Translations under genes and position numbers: made by a program
NCBI RefSeq assembly: GCF_004166885.1
Contig: NZ_RCYU01000001.1
Location: 310,001 to 374,000 of the forward strand
DNA length: 64,000 bases
Origin: Streptococcus sp. bf_0095
GTDB lineage: Bacteria; Bacillota; Bacilli; Lactobacillales; Streptococcaceae
Reading direction: 5' to 3'
Shown: piece after piece, positions 54,042-63,233 of the stretch
How positions within the stretch are numbered: position 1 is the first letter of the stretch
Layout of the letters: each line of letters starts with the position of its first letter
The notes under the pieces: model-generated
Databases searched by the model: none
Seen by the model: only the letters and a program-made list of their open reading frames with translations
Told to the model about the DNA's origin: nothing

Positions 54042-55829
54042 ATGGATAAAAAATATAGATATGTAACTCGGGCTATCTTAGCCTCTGCTGTAGCAGTTCC
54101 AGTATTTGCCGCGTCGAATGTTCAGGCTGAGAGCTATAGCTGGAACACCAGTCGTTATATCTACAGTTACTATACTCCAAGTTATGGTTACAACAATTAC
54201 AACTATAATTACGGCTATAATAACTATGATTATTACTATGGTTATAACAATTACGGCTATAATAATTACAATTATGGCTATAACTACGGTTATAATAACT
54301 GGAATAACTACTATGGCTATAACAATCTCACACATGATGAGAATTACATTTACTGGAATGGCAACCACTACTATCGCATGAGTGATGGAAGTTACCGGAT
54401 CTATCGCAATGGGCAATGGCTACCGTTGACCAATCGTAACAACTCTAGAAATAATCTAGCCAACGATCCTCATTACCTTTACGAGAATGGTTACCATTAC
54501 TATATATTAGATAATGGGGATTACTATTACTATCAAAATGGTAAGTGGGTATTTGTGAAGAATTCTAGCGAAACAGAAAATCCTGTAACGCCGGATACTC
54601 CAACCCCAACTCCAACCCCAACACCGGAGGAACCAAATCCGTCTGATAAACCAGATCAACCGGTGGAACCATCAGAACCAGCTACACCTGAAGATACAGG
54701 TAACTTGGTCTTTCCTGAGAATCCGCCATTTGTAGGCGCAGATGGTGAATTCGATCCATTCGCTCCAACTCCTGAGAATCCAGCTGAGCCGAAGCCAGAA
54801 GTTCCGGTTCAACCAGAAGTACCTGGTAATGACGGATTGGTAACAACTGACCAACCAAGTGAAAACCAAATTCCACCATACGTTGAGACACCAGCAGAAG
54901 GATTGGAACACCTTCCTTGGGCGCCAAATGGTCGTGTACCTAAGCTAGTCTACCCACCTGGTAAGCCTGGATCAGCTGCTTTGCGTAACGATAAGAACTA
55001 TTACTTTGATGGGACAACTCATTACTACTATGTTCCATCTGATACAGAGGCTACAGGATATTCTGCATACTGGAAGTGGATTGATGGTAAATGGAAACTT
55101 CAAGGAATGACAGATCCAAATGACCCTGTCGTCGATCCAAAATTCCATGAAGATGCAAAAGATGACGAGTACGCTTATAGCGATCGTGACTCAAGTGTGA
55201 AACTATACTCTACCAATGTAGTAGAAACAGTCAAAGCTGGCCAACCGTTACCGTTCAAAAACGTCGAAGAATTTAAGAACTATGTCATTGAAAAAATGAA
55301 TCCTAAGTTCGTTGACAACGCTGGTTGGGATTGTAAAGTTGAGTGGGAAATCGAAGACCCTGAACTTTTTGAACAATCAAAAGAAAATCCTTGGGCAAAA
55401 GATTATGTCTTGATTGCTAACTTGAAGAGTGGTGTCGACGAAAAAGAATACAAGGATGTTGAATTTGGTTATGTGAAATTCGTCTTCCGTGTGGAAGCGA
55501 CAGACGATACCAACTATATTTCTTTAGATAAGGCCAAAGAAGCATTTGCTAAAATCAATGAACTAAGAAAAGCTCAAGGCTTGAAAGAGTTGACTTGGTC
55601 TGATGATATCTACAACAAGCTTTCTCTTCCAAAGGCAAACCAAATCTCAAGACAATATGATAGCACTGGATTTGTGGCTCGTCGTGAAGAAGACCCAGCA
55701 ACTGTAGCAACGAAATGGTTCAACAGTGGCTTGCGTGAATTGTTACTAGATCCAAACGCAACTGAAGGAGCTGTAGCAGCAGTTGTAAATGGAGATGGTT
55801 ACTATTACTGGGCTTATAATTATAAATAA
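54042..55829 (+). CDS. Secreted Tyr/Asn-rich protein with C-terminal CAP-like domain
   Basis: A 595-residue secreted protein; the ATG at 54042 follows GGAG and gives a signal peptide ending NVQAE at residue 30. Residues ~35-95 are a low-complexity domain: of residues 46-95, 21 are Tyr and 18 Asn, mostly in YGYNNYN-like units. About three aromatic repeats follow (NGNHYYRMSDGSYRIYRNGQW, NGYHYYILDNGDYYYYQNGKW and a third near residue 330), reminiscent of wall- or glucan-binding repeats. Then comes a Pro/Thr/Glu-rich linker (~190-310), a middle domain, and a C-terminal CAP-like domain (~495-595, AFAKINELRKAQGLKELTW ... YYYWAYNY). There is no sortase signal. Function unknown, likely surface or matrix. 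Confidence 0.87.
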   Translation: MDKKYRYVTRAILASAVAVPVFAASNVQAESYSWNTSRYIYSYYTPSYGYNNYNYNYGYNNYDYYYGYNNYGYNNYNYGYNYGYNNWNNYYGYNNLTHDENYIYWNGNHYYRMSDGSYRIYRNGQWLPLTNRNNSRNNLANDPHYLYENGYHYYILDNGDYYYYQNGKWVFVKNSSETENPVTPDTPTPTPTPTPEEPNPSDKPDQPVEPSEPATPEDTGNLVFPENPPFVGADGEFDPFAPTPENPAEPKPEVPVQPEVPGNDGLVTTDQPSENQIPPYVETPAEGLEHLPWAPNGRVPKLVYPPGKPGSAALRNDKNYYFDGTTHYYYVPSDTEATGYSAYWKWIDGKWKLQGMTDPNDPVVDPKFHEDAKDDEYAYSDRDSSVKLYSTNVVETVKAGQPLPFKNVEEFKNYVIEKMNPKFVDNAGWDCKVEWEIEDPELFEQSKENPWAKDYVLIANLKSGVDEKEYKDVEFGYVKFVFRVEATDDTNYISLDKAKEAFAKINELRKAQGLKELTWSDDIYNKLSLPKANQISRQYDSTGFVARREEDPATVATKWFNSGLRELLLDPNATEGAVAAVVNGDGYYYWAYNYK

Positions 55830-55878
55830 TGTTTACTCTGGATAAACATTTCCAGAATGTATACATGACATAAAAGAA

Positions 55879-56059
55879 GAGAGTGGGACAGAAATCGGTA
55901 ATTCGTTAGAATTCGATTTCGTTGTCCCACCTCCGCACAGTTGAGTAGGGCTGTAAAAGCTGATGAAATCAGCGTAGTAGAGCCCACTCAACCACCGCGT
56001 CTTGCTCGATAATCCAAAGACAATTGATAGGCTAGGACTTTTGTCCCAGCCTCTTTTTT
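55879..56059 (+). repeat. Three-hairpin intergenic repeat, copy 4
   Basis: Nearly identical to copy 3 and in the same orientation, so the Tyr-rich gene is flanked by ~178-bp direct repeats. 56060-56190 after it shows no gene. Confidence 0.9.
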
Positions 56060-56194
56060 GTTCTGTCAGAAATTTGTTGCTGAGTTTAAGGGGATGGAGG
56101 AATTGTTTAAGCGTTAAGTAGCTAGATTTAAAGAGAGAACAATGGACATTTTTGGAGAAATTGATAGAAAATGAAAGAAATTGATATTTAGTGC

Positions 56195-56242
56195 TTGACT
56201 TTGAAAGATAAGAGAGTATAATAGTCCTTGTAATCGTTTCCG
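56195..56242 (+). promoter_or_regulatory. fru operon promoter with cre site
   Basis: TTGACT (56195-56200), 16-bp spacer, TATAAT (56217-56222). TGTAATCGTTTCCG (56229-56242) matches 12 of 14 cre positions and lies over the start site, fitting CcpA repression. Confidence 0.7.
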
Positions 56243-56254
56243 AAAGGAGGTTAT

Positions 56255-56998
56255 ATGTTAAAATCTGAACGAAAACACATCATTTTAGAAAAGGTTATCA
56301 AAGAGCGAATCGTCTCTATTGAAGATTTGGTTCAAGAGTTAAACTCTTCAGAATCAACGGTTCGGCGCGATTTAGATGAACTAGAAGCTGAGAATAAACT
56401 AAGACGAATTCACGGTGGGGCAGAAAGTCTTCATTCCTTGCAAGAAGAAGAAAGCAATAAAGATAAAGCAATCAAAAACGTGCAAGAAAAATCTGCTATT
56501 GCAAAGAAAGCAGCAGAATTGATCAAAGATTTTGAAGTTATCTTTATTGATGCAGGAACCACCAATGAATTATTAGTCCATGAATTGGCCAATCCAACCG
56601 TTACAGTTGTGACAAATTCCATTCACCATGCAGCGAGTTTAGTTGAGAGAGATATTCCGACGGTCATCATCGGAGGGATGGTCAAGACGTCGACTGACGC
56701 TAGTATCGGAGGGATGGCCTTGAATCAAATCGGTCAGTTAAGTTTCGATCGAGCTTTTATTGGGATGAATGGCGTCGACCTAGAGTCGTACAGCACTCCG
56801 GATCTTGAAGAGGGGGCCGTCAAACGGGCCATTTTAGAGAATGCAAAGAATACTTACATTCTTCTAGACTCGTCAAAACTTGGGCGGACATCTTTTGTTA
56901 AGGTAGCTCCGGTGAAGAGAGCAACCATCATTACCAATGCTTCAGATACGGAAATCCTTTCTAAATTAAGAGAAAAAACGGAGGTTATTGAGGTTTGA
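56255..56998 (+). CDS. fruR: DeoR-family repressor of the fructose operon
   Basis: A 247-residue DeoR regulator. The helix-turn-helix SIEDLVQELNSSESTVRRDLDELE is followed by a sugar-phosphate sensing domain (IFIDAGTTNELLVHEL, GGMVKTSTDASIGG, FIGMNGVD). It probably represses fruRKA until fructose-1-phosphate is present. AAAGGAGG precedes the ATG. Its stop overlaps the fruK start. Confidence 0.94.
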   Translation: MLKSERKHIILEKVIKERIVSIEDLVQELNSSESTVRRDLDELEAENKLRRIHGGAESLHSLQEEESNKDKAIKNVQEKSAIAKKAAELIKDFEVIFIDAGTTNELLVHELANPTVTVVTNSIHHAASLVERDIPTVIIGGMVKTSTDASIGGMALNQIGQLSFDRAFIGMNGVDLESYSTPDLEEGAVKRAILENAKNTYILLDSSKLGRTSFVKVAPVKRATIITNASDTEILSKLREKTEVIEV

Positions 56999-57906
56999 TT
57001 TATACAGTTACATTAAATCCAGCGATTGATTACATCGTCCGTCTCGATCATGTAGAGACAGGGGCGGTGAACCGGATGGCTTCGGAAGATAAATTCGCCG
57101 GTGGTAAGGGAATCAATGTCAGTCGTGTCTTGAAACGTCTCGATATCGAGAACACAGCGACTGGAATTATCGGTGGTTTCACAGGACGCTTCATTAAAGA
57201 CGTACTGACCAGCGAAGCCATTTCAACCAACTTTGTGACAGTGGACCAAGATACACGGATCAATGTCAAGATCAAAGCTGATGAGGAAACAGAGATCAAT
57301 GGGAATGGCCCAGAAGTCACGGAAGCTCAGTTGCAAGAATTGCTCAGCATCCTCTCAAGCTTAACAGCGGATGATGTGGTAGTTTTTGCAGGATCTGCTC
57401 CATCTTCACTTGGGAATGCCGTTTACAAACAATTGATCGCAGCAACTCGTGCGACAGGTGCGCAAGTGGTTTGTGATTTTGAAGGGCAAACCTTGATTGA
57501 TTCCTTGGAGTTCAATCCCCAATTGGTTAAACCAAACAACCATGAGTTGGGAGCTATTTTTGGAGTTACCTTGACAGAGTTGCCAGAAATTGAACGCTAT
57601 GCCAAAGAAATCTTGGCCAAAGGAGCGCAAAACGTCATTATTTCCATGGCGGGTGATGGTGCTCTTCTGGTAAGCCCTAGTGGCACTTACTTCGCAAAAC
57701 CAATCAAGGGTCAAGTGAAGAATTCTGTCGGGGCTGGAGATTCCATGGTGGCTGGTTTCACTGGGAAGCTCGCAACGACGGGAGATGTCATCGAAGCCTT
57801 CAAATGGGGCGTGGCTTGTGGCACATCAACCACCTTCTCAGATGATTTGGCGACAGCTGACTATATTAAAGAAACTTATGAAAAAATAGAGGTAGAAAAA
57901 CTATGA
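56995..57906 (+). CDS. fruK: 1-Phosphofructokinase
   Basis: A 303-residue PfkB-family kinase converting fructose-1-phosphate to fructose-1,6-bisphosphate. NPAIDYIV at the start, the FAGGKGINVSRVLKRL substrate loop and the C-terminal VGAGDSMVAGF anion-hole motif are intact. It starts at TTG (TTGA overlap with fruR). Its stop overlaps the original fruA ATG at 57903 (ATGA). Confidence 0.96.
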   Translation: MIYTVTLNPAIDYIVRLDHVETGAVNRMASEDKFAGGKGINVSRVLKRLDIENTATGIIGGFTGRFIKDVLTSEAISTNFVTVDQDTRINVKIKADEETEINGNGPEVTEAQLQELLSILSSLTADDVVVFAGSAPSSLGNAVYKQLIAATRATGAQVVCDFEGQTLIDSLEFNPQLVKPNNHELGAIFGVTLTELPEIERYAKEILAKGAQNVIISMAGDGALLVSPSGTYFAKPIKGQVKNSVGAGDSMVAGFTGKLATTGDVIEAFKWGVACGTSTTFSDDLATADYIKETYEKIEVEKL

Positions 57907-57931
57907 AAATTCAAGACGTTTAAATAAAAAC

Positions 57932-58765
57932 GTGATGTTGTTTGACCTTCAGGCAACAGATAAAGAGGGCGTGATCAATGAGATGGTCCAATCGCTCGTT
58001 GACAATGGTGTGGTGACAGATTTTGAAACCTTTAAAACTGGAATCATGAACCGTGAAGCACAAACTTCAACTGGTTTGGGTGACGGAATTGCTATGCCCC
58101 ACGGCAAAAATGAAGCAGTCAAAGAAGCAACGGTCTTGTTTGCAAAATCAAACAAGGGTGTGGACTATGCATCACTTGATGGTCAACCAACAGACTTGTT
58201 CTTCATGATCGCCGCTCCAGAAGGAGCAAATGACACTCACTTGGCAGCCCTTGCTGAATTGTCTAAGTACTTGATGAAACCAGGATTTGCGGACAAACTT
58301 CGCCAAGCAAGCACTCCTGATCAAGTGATCGCAGCCTTTGATGCAGAAGAGCAAGAAGCTGTAGCTGAAGAAGCGAAAAAAGCAGAATCAGTCAAAGAAG
58401 CAGCTTCATCTGACAAACCGCTCATCGTTGCTGTTACAGCATGTACAACTGGTATCGCCCACACTTACATGGCGGAAGAAGCCCTCATCAAAAAAGGTGA
58501 AGAAATGGGTGTTACAGTCCGTGTTGAAACCAACGGGGCATCAGGTGTCGGCAACCGCTTGACAGCTGAAGAAATCGCAAAAGCTGAAGGGGTCATCATT
58601 GCTGCAGATAAGGCAGTTGAAACCGCACGTTTCGATGGCAAAAAATTGATCTCTAAACCAGTCGCAGCTGGTATCCGTCAGACAGAAGAATTGATCCAAA
58701 CCATCTTGGATGGCAAAGCAGAAGTCTTCCACGCTGAAAATGCTGCACAAGCTAGCGCAAGCTAA
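57932..58765 (+). CDS. Residual open frame: FruA EIIA-EIIB part
   Basis: 277 codons covering EIIA and EIIB with both phosphorylation residues intact. It may still be made if translation restarts at the GTG (57932) or ATG (57935), but no Shine-Dalgarno sequence is seen. It belongs to the disrupted fruA. Confidence 0.5.
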   Translation: MMLFDLQATDKEGVINEMVQSLVDNGVVTDFETFKTGIMNREAQTSTGLGDGIAMPHGKNEAVKEATVLFAKSNKGVDYASLDGQPTDLFFMIAAPEGANDTHLAALAELSKYLMKPGFADKLRQASTPDQVIAAFDAEEQEAVAEEAKKAESVKEAASSDKPLIVAVTACTTGIAHTYMAEEALIKKGEEMGVTVRVETNGASGVGNRLTAEEIAKAEGVIIAADKAVETARFDGKKLISKPVAAGIRQTEELIQTILDGKAEVFHAENAAQASAS

Positions 58766-58771
58766 GAAAAA

Positions 58772-59869
58772 TTGAGCTTGGGTGGAGCCTTCTACAAACA
58801 CTTGATGAGTGGGGTTTCTCAAATGCTTCCATTCGTTATCGGTGGTGGTATCTTAATTGCTCTTGCCTTCTTGATTGACCAAATTCTTGGAGTGCCTCAA
58901 GATCAATTATCTCAACTTGGTTCATACCATGAATTAGCAGCTCAATTCAAGACAATCGGTGGTGCAGCCTTTGGCTTCATGCTTCCTGTACTTGCAGGTT
59001 ACATCGGATTCTCAATCGCTGAAAAACCTGGTTTTGTAGCAGGGTTTATCGCTGGATCTATTGCTAGCTCAGGGTCAGCATTTGGAAATATCGCCTACGG
59101 CGCTGCTAAAGGTGAGTTGCCAGGTGCAGTATCATCTGGTTTCCTTGGTGCCTTAGTTGGTGGTTTCTTAGCAGGTGGAGTGATTCTTGTTCTTCGTAAA
59201 GCTCTAGCAGGTCTTCCTCGTTCTCTTGATGGTATCCGTTCAATCCTTCTCTTGCCATTACTTGGTGTTGGTTTAACAGGATTCTTGATGTTCCTCATCA
59301 ATATTCCAATGGCTGCTATCAATACTGGTCTTAACAACTTCCTTTCAAGCTTGTCAGGTAGCTCAGCTGTCCTTCTTGGACTTCTCGTCGGCGGTATGAT
59401 GGCTGTCGATATGGGTGGACCAGTGAACAAAGCCGCTTATGTCTTCGCTACAGGTACACTTGCTGAATCTGTTGCTTCAGGTGGTTCTATTGTTATGGCA
59501 GCCGTTATGGCAGCTGGTATGGTTCCTCCATTGGCAGTATTCGTAGCAACTGTCTTGTTCAAAGATAAATTCACACAAGAAGAACGTGATTCTGGTTTGA
59601 CAAACATTGTCATGGGTCTTTCCTTCATCACAGAAGGTGCCATTCCTTTCGGTGCAGCTGACCCAGCTCGTGCCATCCCAAGCTTCATCGCAGGTTCAGC
59701 ATTGACAGGTGCTCTTGTTGGTCTTGCAGGCTTGAAACTGATGGCTCCTCACGGAGGAATCTTCGTGATCGCCCTTACTTCAAATCCACTTCTTTATATC
59801 TTGTTCGTATTGATCGGTGCAGTTGTAAGTGGTATCTTGTTCGGATTGCTTCGCAAACCTAAAAACTAA
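58772..59869 (+). CDS. Residual open frame: FruA EIIC part
   Basis: 365 codons of the fructose-type membrane domain (GGGILIALAFLIDQI, GGPVNKAAYVF, FITEGAIPFGAADP), apparently undamaged. The only start near the stop codon is TTG at 58772, with no ribosome binding site; read-through of the TAA would join it to EIIB. It belongs to the disrupted fruA. Confidence 0.5.
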   Translation: MSLGGAFYKHLMSGVSQMLPFVIGGGILIALAFLIDQILGVPQDQLSQLGSYHELAAQFKTIGGAAFGFMLPVLAGYIGFSIAEKPGFVAGFIAGSIASSGSAFGNIAYGAAKGELPGAVSSGFLGALVGGFLAGGVILVLRKALAGLPRSLDGIRSILLLPLLGVGLTGFLMFLINIPMAAINTGLNNFLSSLSGSSAVLLGLLVGGMMAVDMGGPVNKAAYVFATGTLAESVASGGSIVMAAVMAAGMVPPLAVFVATVLFKDKFTQEERDSGLTNIVMGLSFITEGAIPFGAADPARAIPSFIAGSALTGALVGLAGLKLMAPHGGIFVIALTSNPLLYILFVLIGAVVSGILFGLLRKPKN

Positions 59870-59877
59870 ACATGACG

Positions 59878-59906
59878 AAAAGGCTGGGATTTCCCCAGCC
59901 TTTTTT
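59878..59906 (+). terminator. fru operon terminator
   Basis: AAAAGGCTGGG attt CCCCAGCCTTTT with T tail. Confidence 0.9.
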
Positions 59907-60012
59907 CTTCTCTCTCTGAGAGAAAACAGTGTGAAAAGACATGGTTCTGCAATAGAATCTTGTTTTAATTTATGGTATAATTTTCATAACGCTTATTTTT
60001 AGGAGAACAAGT

Positions 60013-60387
60013 ATGGATATCCAACGTGAAAAAGAATTCGTCAGCCAGTATCATTATGATGCTCGTAACTTTGAATGGGAAAAAGAGAATGGAACTCCCG
60101 AGACCAAAGTAGACGTCAACTTTCAATTGATTCAACGCGATACAGAGTTAAAGACAACCTCTTTAATCGTTATTTTGACCTATATGATTGTCTTTGATGG
60201 TTTTGTCATCAGCGGGACCATTACCCAAATCAACCACATTCACAATCGTTTGGTCAGCGAGCCAAGTGAGTTCAGCAAAGAAGAAGTGGAAGAACTAGCT
60301 CGTCCTTGCTTGAATATGCTGAATCGTTTGACCTATGAGGTAACTGAAATCGCCCTTGATTTACCAGGGATTAATTTGGAGTTTTAA
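60013..60387 (+). CDS. DUF1149 family protein
   Basis: A 124-residue protein typical of streptococci and lactobacilli, with the family pattern SQYHYDARNFEWEKENG at the start and ARPCLNMLNRLTYEVTEIALD near the end. The fold may be SecB-like; function unknown. Promoter ATGGTATAAT lies near 59975 and AGGAGAACAAGT precedes the ATG. It begins a run of closely spaced genes (degV, dapB, cca, ABC-F). Confidence 0.88.
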   Translation: MDIQREKEFVSQYHYDARNFEWEKENGTPETKVDVNFQLIQRDTELKTTSLIVILTYMIVFDGFVISGTITQINHIHNRLVSEPSEFSKEEVEELARPCLNMLNRLTYEVTEIALDLPGINLEF

Positions 60388-60390
60388 TGC

Positions 60391-61239
60391 ATGAAATTAG
60401 CAGTCATCACAGATTCTTCTGCCTATCTATCAGATGAATCAAGAGGACACGATAATTTATTTGTCCTAGATATTCCAGTTGTCATTGATGGAGTATCTTA
60501 TGTAGAAGGTAAAAACCTGACAGCAGAAGAGTTCTATCAAAAGATGGAAGCTTCCTCTGAGCTTCCGAAAACGAGTCAACCTAGTATCGCGGAATTAGAA
60601 GAACTCTTGTCGCAATTAGAGGCTAAAGGCTATACCCATGTTTTAGGGATTTTCCTTTCTTCTGGTATTTCTGGTTTCTATCAGAATATCCAGTATATGA
60701 AAGACGAATTCCCAAATTTTACGATCGCTTTTCCAGATTCTAAGATTACCAGCGCTCCTCTTGGGTGGATGGCTGAAGAAGCTGTTAAATGGGCTGATGA
60801 AGGCCGTTCTTTTGATGAAATTCTAGCCAACATCCAGACACAAATCGATGGGACTTCTGCCTACATCATGGTTGATGATCTCAATCACTTGGTCAAAGGG
60901 GGGCGTCTTTCCAATGGAGCGGCGATTCTAGGGAATCTCCTCAGCATCAAGCCCATCCTCTATTTTAACGAGGAAGGCGTGATTGAGGTATACGAGAAAG
61001 TTCGGACTGAGAAAAAAGCCATCAAACGCTTAGCTGAGATTGTCAAAGGAGGAACTGCGGATAAAGACTATCAGATCATTATCATCCATGGGAATGCACT
61101 GGATAAAGCAGAAACGCTTCGCGATATTCTTCATCAAAACGGTTTTGCTGGTGAGATTCCATTTGCGACCTTCGGCAGTGTCATTGGTACGCACTTAGGA
61201 AATCACAGTGTTGCTATCAGTTTTGTACCGAAAGTATAA
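60391..61239 (+). CDS. DegV family fatty-acid-binding protein
   Basis: A 282-residue DegV protein. The lipid-head-group residues lie in LPKTSQPS (Thr-Ser) and [32 protein letters not shown] is also typical. DegV/FakB-like proteins bind fatty acids for FakA kinase; whether this paralogue is a FakB cannot be told here. It starts 4 nt after DUF1149. Confidence 0.92.
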   Translation: MKLAVITDSSAYLSDESRGHDNLFVLDIPVVIDGVSYVEGKNLTAEEFYQKMEASSELPKTSQPSIAELEELLSQLEAKGYTHVLGIFLSSGISGFYQNIQYMKDEFPNFTIAFPDSKITSAPLGWMAEEAVKWADEGRSFDEILANIQTQIDGTSAYIMVDDLNHLVKGGRLSNGAAILGNLLSIKPILYFNEEGVIEVYEKVRTEKKAIKRLAEIVKGGTADKDYQIIIIHGNALDKAETLRDILHQNGFAGEIPFATFGSVIGTHLGNHSVAISFVPKV

Positions 61240-61248
61240 GGAGAAAAC

Positions 61249-62016
61249 ATGCCAATTAGAGTAGTGATTGCAGGTTTTAAAGGGAGAATGGGCCAAGCGG
61301 CTTGTCACATGGTGTTAGAAGACCCCGAGCTTGAACTAGTTGGCTTGGTTGATCCCCATGCGTCTGAAAACGAGCTGGCGGGTGTTCCGGTCTTTCATGA
61401 CAAAGAAGGGGTTTTGTCGCTGGATGCGGATGTGTGGATTGACTTCACCATCCCTAAAGTGGCGTATGAACATACCCGCTTTGCTTTGGAGCATGGACTA
61501 GCGCCTGTGGTTGGGACAACTGGATTTACAACAGAAGAAATCACTGATTTGATTGAATTGTCTCGTGAGAAGAATCTTGGAGGCCTCATCGCGCCAAACT
61601 TTGCTATTGGTGCAGTCTTGCTCATGCAATTTGCAGCGCAGGCAGCTAAGTATTTCCCGAATGTAGAGATCATCGAGTTGCATCATGATAAGAAGAAGGA
61701 TGCACCGAGTGGGACTGCTGTGAAGACAGCTGAGCTGATTAGTCAGGTCCGTCAACCACAAGAGCAGGGAGCGCCAGATGAAGAAGAGAGTCTTCCAGGT
61801 GCTCGCGGTGCTAACTACCAAGGCATGCACATCCATTCGGTTCGTTTGCCTGGTCTGGTAGCCCATCAAGAAGTGATTTTCGGTAGTCAAGGAGAAGGAT
61901 TGACCTTACGCCACGATTCCTACGATCGGGTGTCCTTCATGACAGGGGTTAATCTAGGAGTAAAAGAAGTAGTCAAGCGTCATGAGCTTGTCTATGGTTT
62001 AGAACATCTATTATGA
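61249..62016 (+). CDS. dapB: 4-Hydroxy-tetrahydrodipicolinate reductase
   Basis: A 255-residue lysine/peptidoglycan-precursor enzyme using NAD(P)H. The nucleotide-binding loop is [10 protein letters not shown], the catalytic segment [17 protein letters not shown] (His-His and Lys), and GTTGFT and [13 protein letters not shown] are typical. It overlaps cca by 4 nt. Confidence 0.97.
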   Translation: MPIRVVIAGFKGRMGQAACHMVLEDPELELVGLVDPHASENELAGVPVFHDKEGVLSLDADVWIDFTIPKVAYEHTRFALEHGLAPVVGTTGFTTEEITDLIELSREKNLGGLIAPNFAIGAVLLMQFAAQAAKYFPNVEIIELHHDKKKDAPSGTAVKTAELISQVRQPQEQGAPDEEESLPGARGANYQGMHIHSVRLPGLVAHQEVIFGSQGEGLTLRHDSYDRVSFMTGVNLGVKEVVKRHELVYGLEHLL

Positions 62017-63233
62017 GATTAAAAAAACTGCCTTCTGAATTTCAGGAGGCTTTGCCAATATTAGAAAAGATTCGAAAAGCTGGATATGAAGCTTATTTTG
62101 TCGGGGGCTCTGTACGGGATGCCATTTTAGGTCGTCCTATCCACGATGTAGACATTGCCTCCTCCTCTTACCCGGAAGAGACCAAGGCTATTTTCGAGCG
62201 GACCATTGATGTCGGGATTGAACACGGGACGGTCCTGGTTCTTGAGAATCATCAAGAATATGAAATTACCACCTTTCGGACAGAGGATGTCTACGTCGAC
62301 TTTCGAAGACCCAGTGCGGTTAATTTTGTCCGTTCCTTAGAAGAAGATCTCAAGCGCCGCGATTTTACCGTCAATGCCTTTGCCTTGAGTGAAGAAGGGG
62401 AAATTATTGACCTCTTCAAGGGACTAGAAGATTTGGAGAATCGGATCCTAAGAGCCGTTGGTGTAGCGACAGAACGCTTTAACGAAGATGCCCTTCGGAT
62501 CATGCGTGGTTTTCGCTTTCAGGCCAGTCTTGGTTTTGATCTAGAAGAAGCAACCTTTAAGGCCATGACAGAATGCGCTCCCTTGTTGGAGAAAATCTCT
62601 GTCGAGCGAGTCTTTATTGAGTTAGATAAGCTCCTTTTAGCTCCTTTTTGGCGTAAGGGTTTGGAGGGTGTGATTGCTAGCCAAAGCTATCAGTACCTCC
62701 CTCTCTTACAAAACAGCCAATCGTCACTAGAGAAACTGTTCCAGCTGTCCATGGACTATACCTTTACGAGTTCCGAGCAAGCTTGGGCTGCTTTACTCTT
62801 GACCTTAGATGAGAATAAGGTCTCTGCTTTCTTCAAGAAATGGAAAACCTCACGTGACTTCGCTAAGAAGGTGGAGCAGTTGGTTGAAATCTACCGTTTG
62901 CGTGAAAAGGCTAGTTTAAATCGTCGGGATGTCTATCGCTATGACCGTAGCCTTCTCTTGTCAGCGGAAGAACTGCGTCAGGCTCATGGATTGCCCGTAG
63001 ATTTCCAAGTCATCGAAGAAATGTATGATTCTCTAGCGATCCATGATAAGCACGAAATCGTGGTCAACGGTGGGATGTTGATGAAGGAATACGGCTTAAA
63101 ACCAGGTCCAGGTCTAGGACAAGTGCTTTCTGCCATAGAATGGGCCATTGTAGATGGTGAATTAGAGAATGACAAACAAGCGATTGGTGATTTTTTGAGT
63201 CGCTATCTTGAAGTCAAGAAGGGGGAAGCATGA
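62013..63233 (+). CDS. cca: CCA tRNA nucleotidyltransferase
   Basis: A 406-residue class II CCA-adding enzyme. The nucleotidyltransferase motif [20 protein letters not shown], motif [11 protein letters not shown], and the base-selecting motif [14 protein letters not shown] are present. It completes or repairs tRNA 3' ends. Coupled to dapB upstream and to the ABC-F gene downstream (ATGA overlap). Confidence 0.97.
   Translation: MRLKKLPSEFQEALPILEKIRKAGYEAYFVGGSVRDAILGRPIHDVDIASSSYPEETKAIFERTIDVGIEHGTVLVLENHQEYEITTFRTEDVYVDFRRPSAVNFVRSLEEDLKRRDFTVNAFALSEEGEIIDLFKGLEDLENRILRAVGVATERFNEDALRIMRGFRFQASLGFDLEEATFKAMTECAPLLEKISVERVFIELDKLLLAPFWRKGLEGVIASQSYQYLPLLQNSQSSLEKLFQLSMDYTFTSSEQAWAALLLTLDENKVSAFFKKWKTSRDFAKKVEQLVEIYRLREKASLNRRDVYRYDRSLLLSAEELRQAHGLPVDFQVIEEMYDSLAIHDKHEIVVNGGMLMKEYGLKPGPGLGQVLSAIEWAIVDGELENDKQAIGDFLSRYLEVKKGEA

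Larger units (their letters stand above)
57903..59869 (+). pseudogene. fruA: Fructose PTS EIIABC gene with frameshift and nonsense
   Basis: The coupled ATG at 57903 gives MKIQDV and then TAA (57921-57923). Adding one base in TTTAAATAAAAA restores MKIQDV-LNKNVMLFDLQATDK, the normal FruA start. The frame then runs through EIIA (active His in GIAMPHGK) and EIIB (active Cys in VTACTTGIAHTYMA) to a TAA at 58763-58765. There it is interrupted in-frame before EKLSLGGAFYKHL and the full EIIC (to 59869). Two lesions in ~650 codons suggest loss of function, or a split protein made from GTG/ATG at 57932-57935 and TTG at 58772. Neither of those starts has a ribosome binding site. Confidence 0.82.

Noticed and set aside
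54078..54416. Long antisense open frame composed almost only of Ile and Val
   Set aside because: It is the complement of the TAT/AAT codons of the Tyr/Asn-rich domain, with no promoter or ribosome binding site; a composition artefact.
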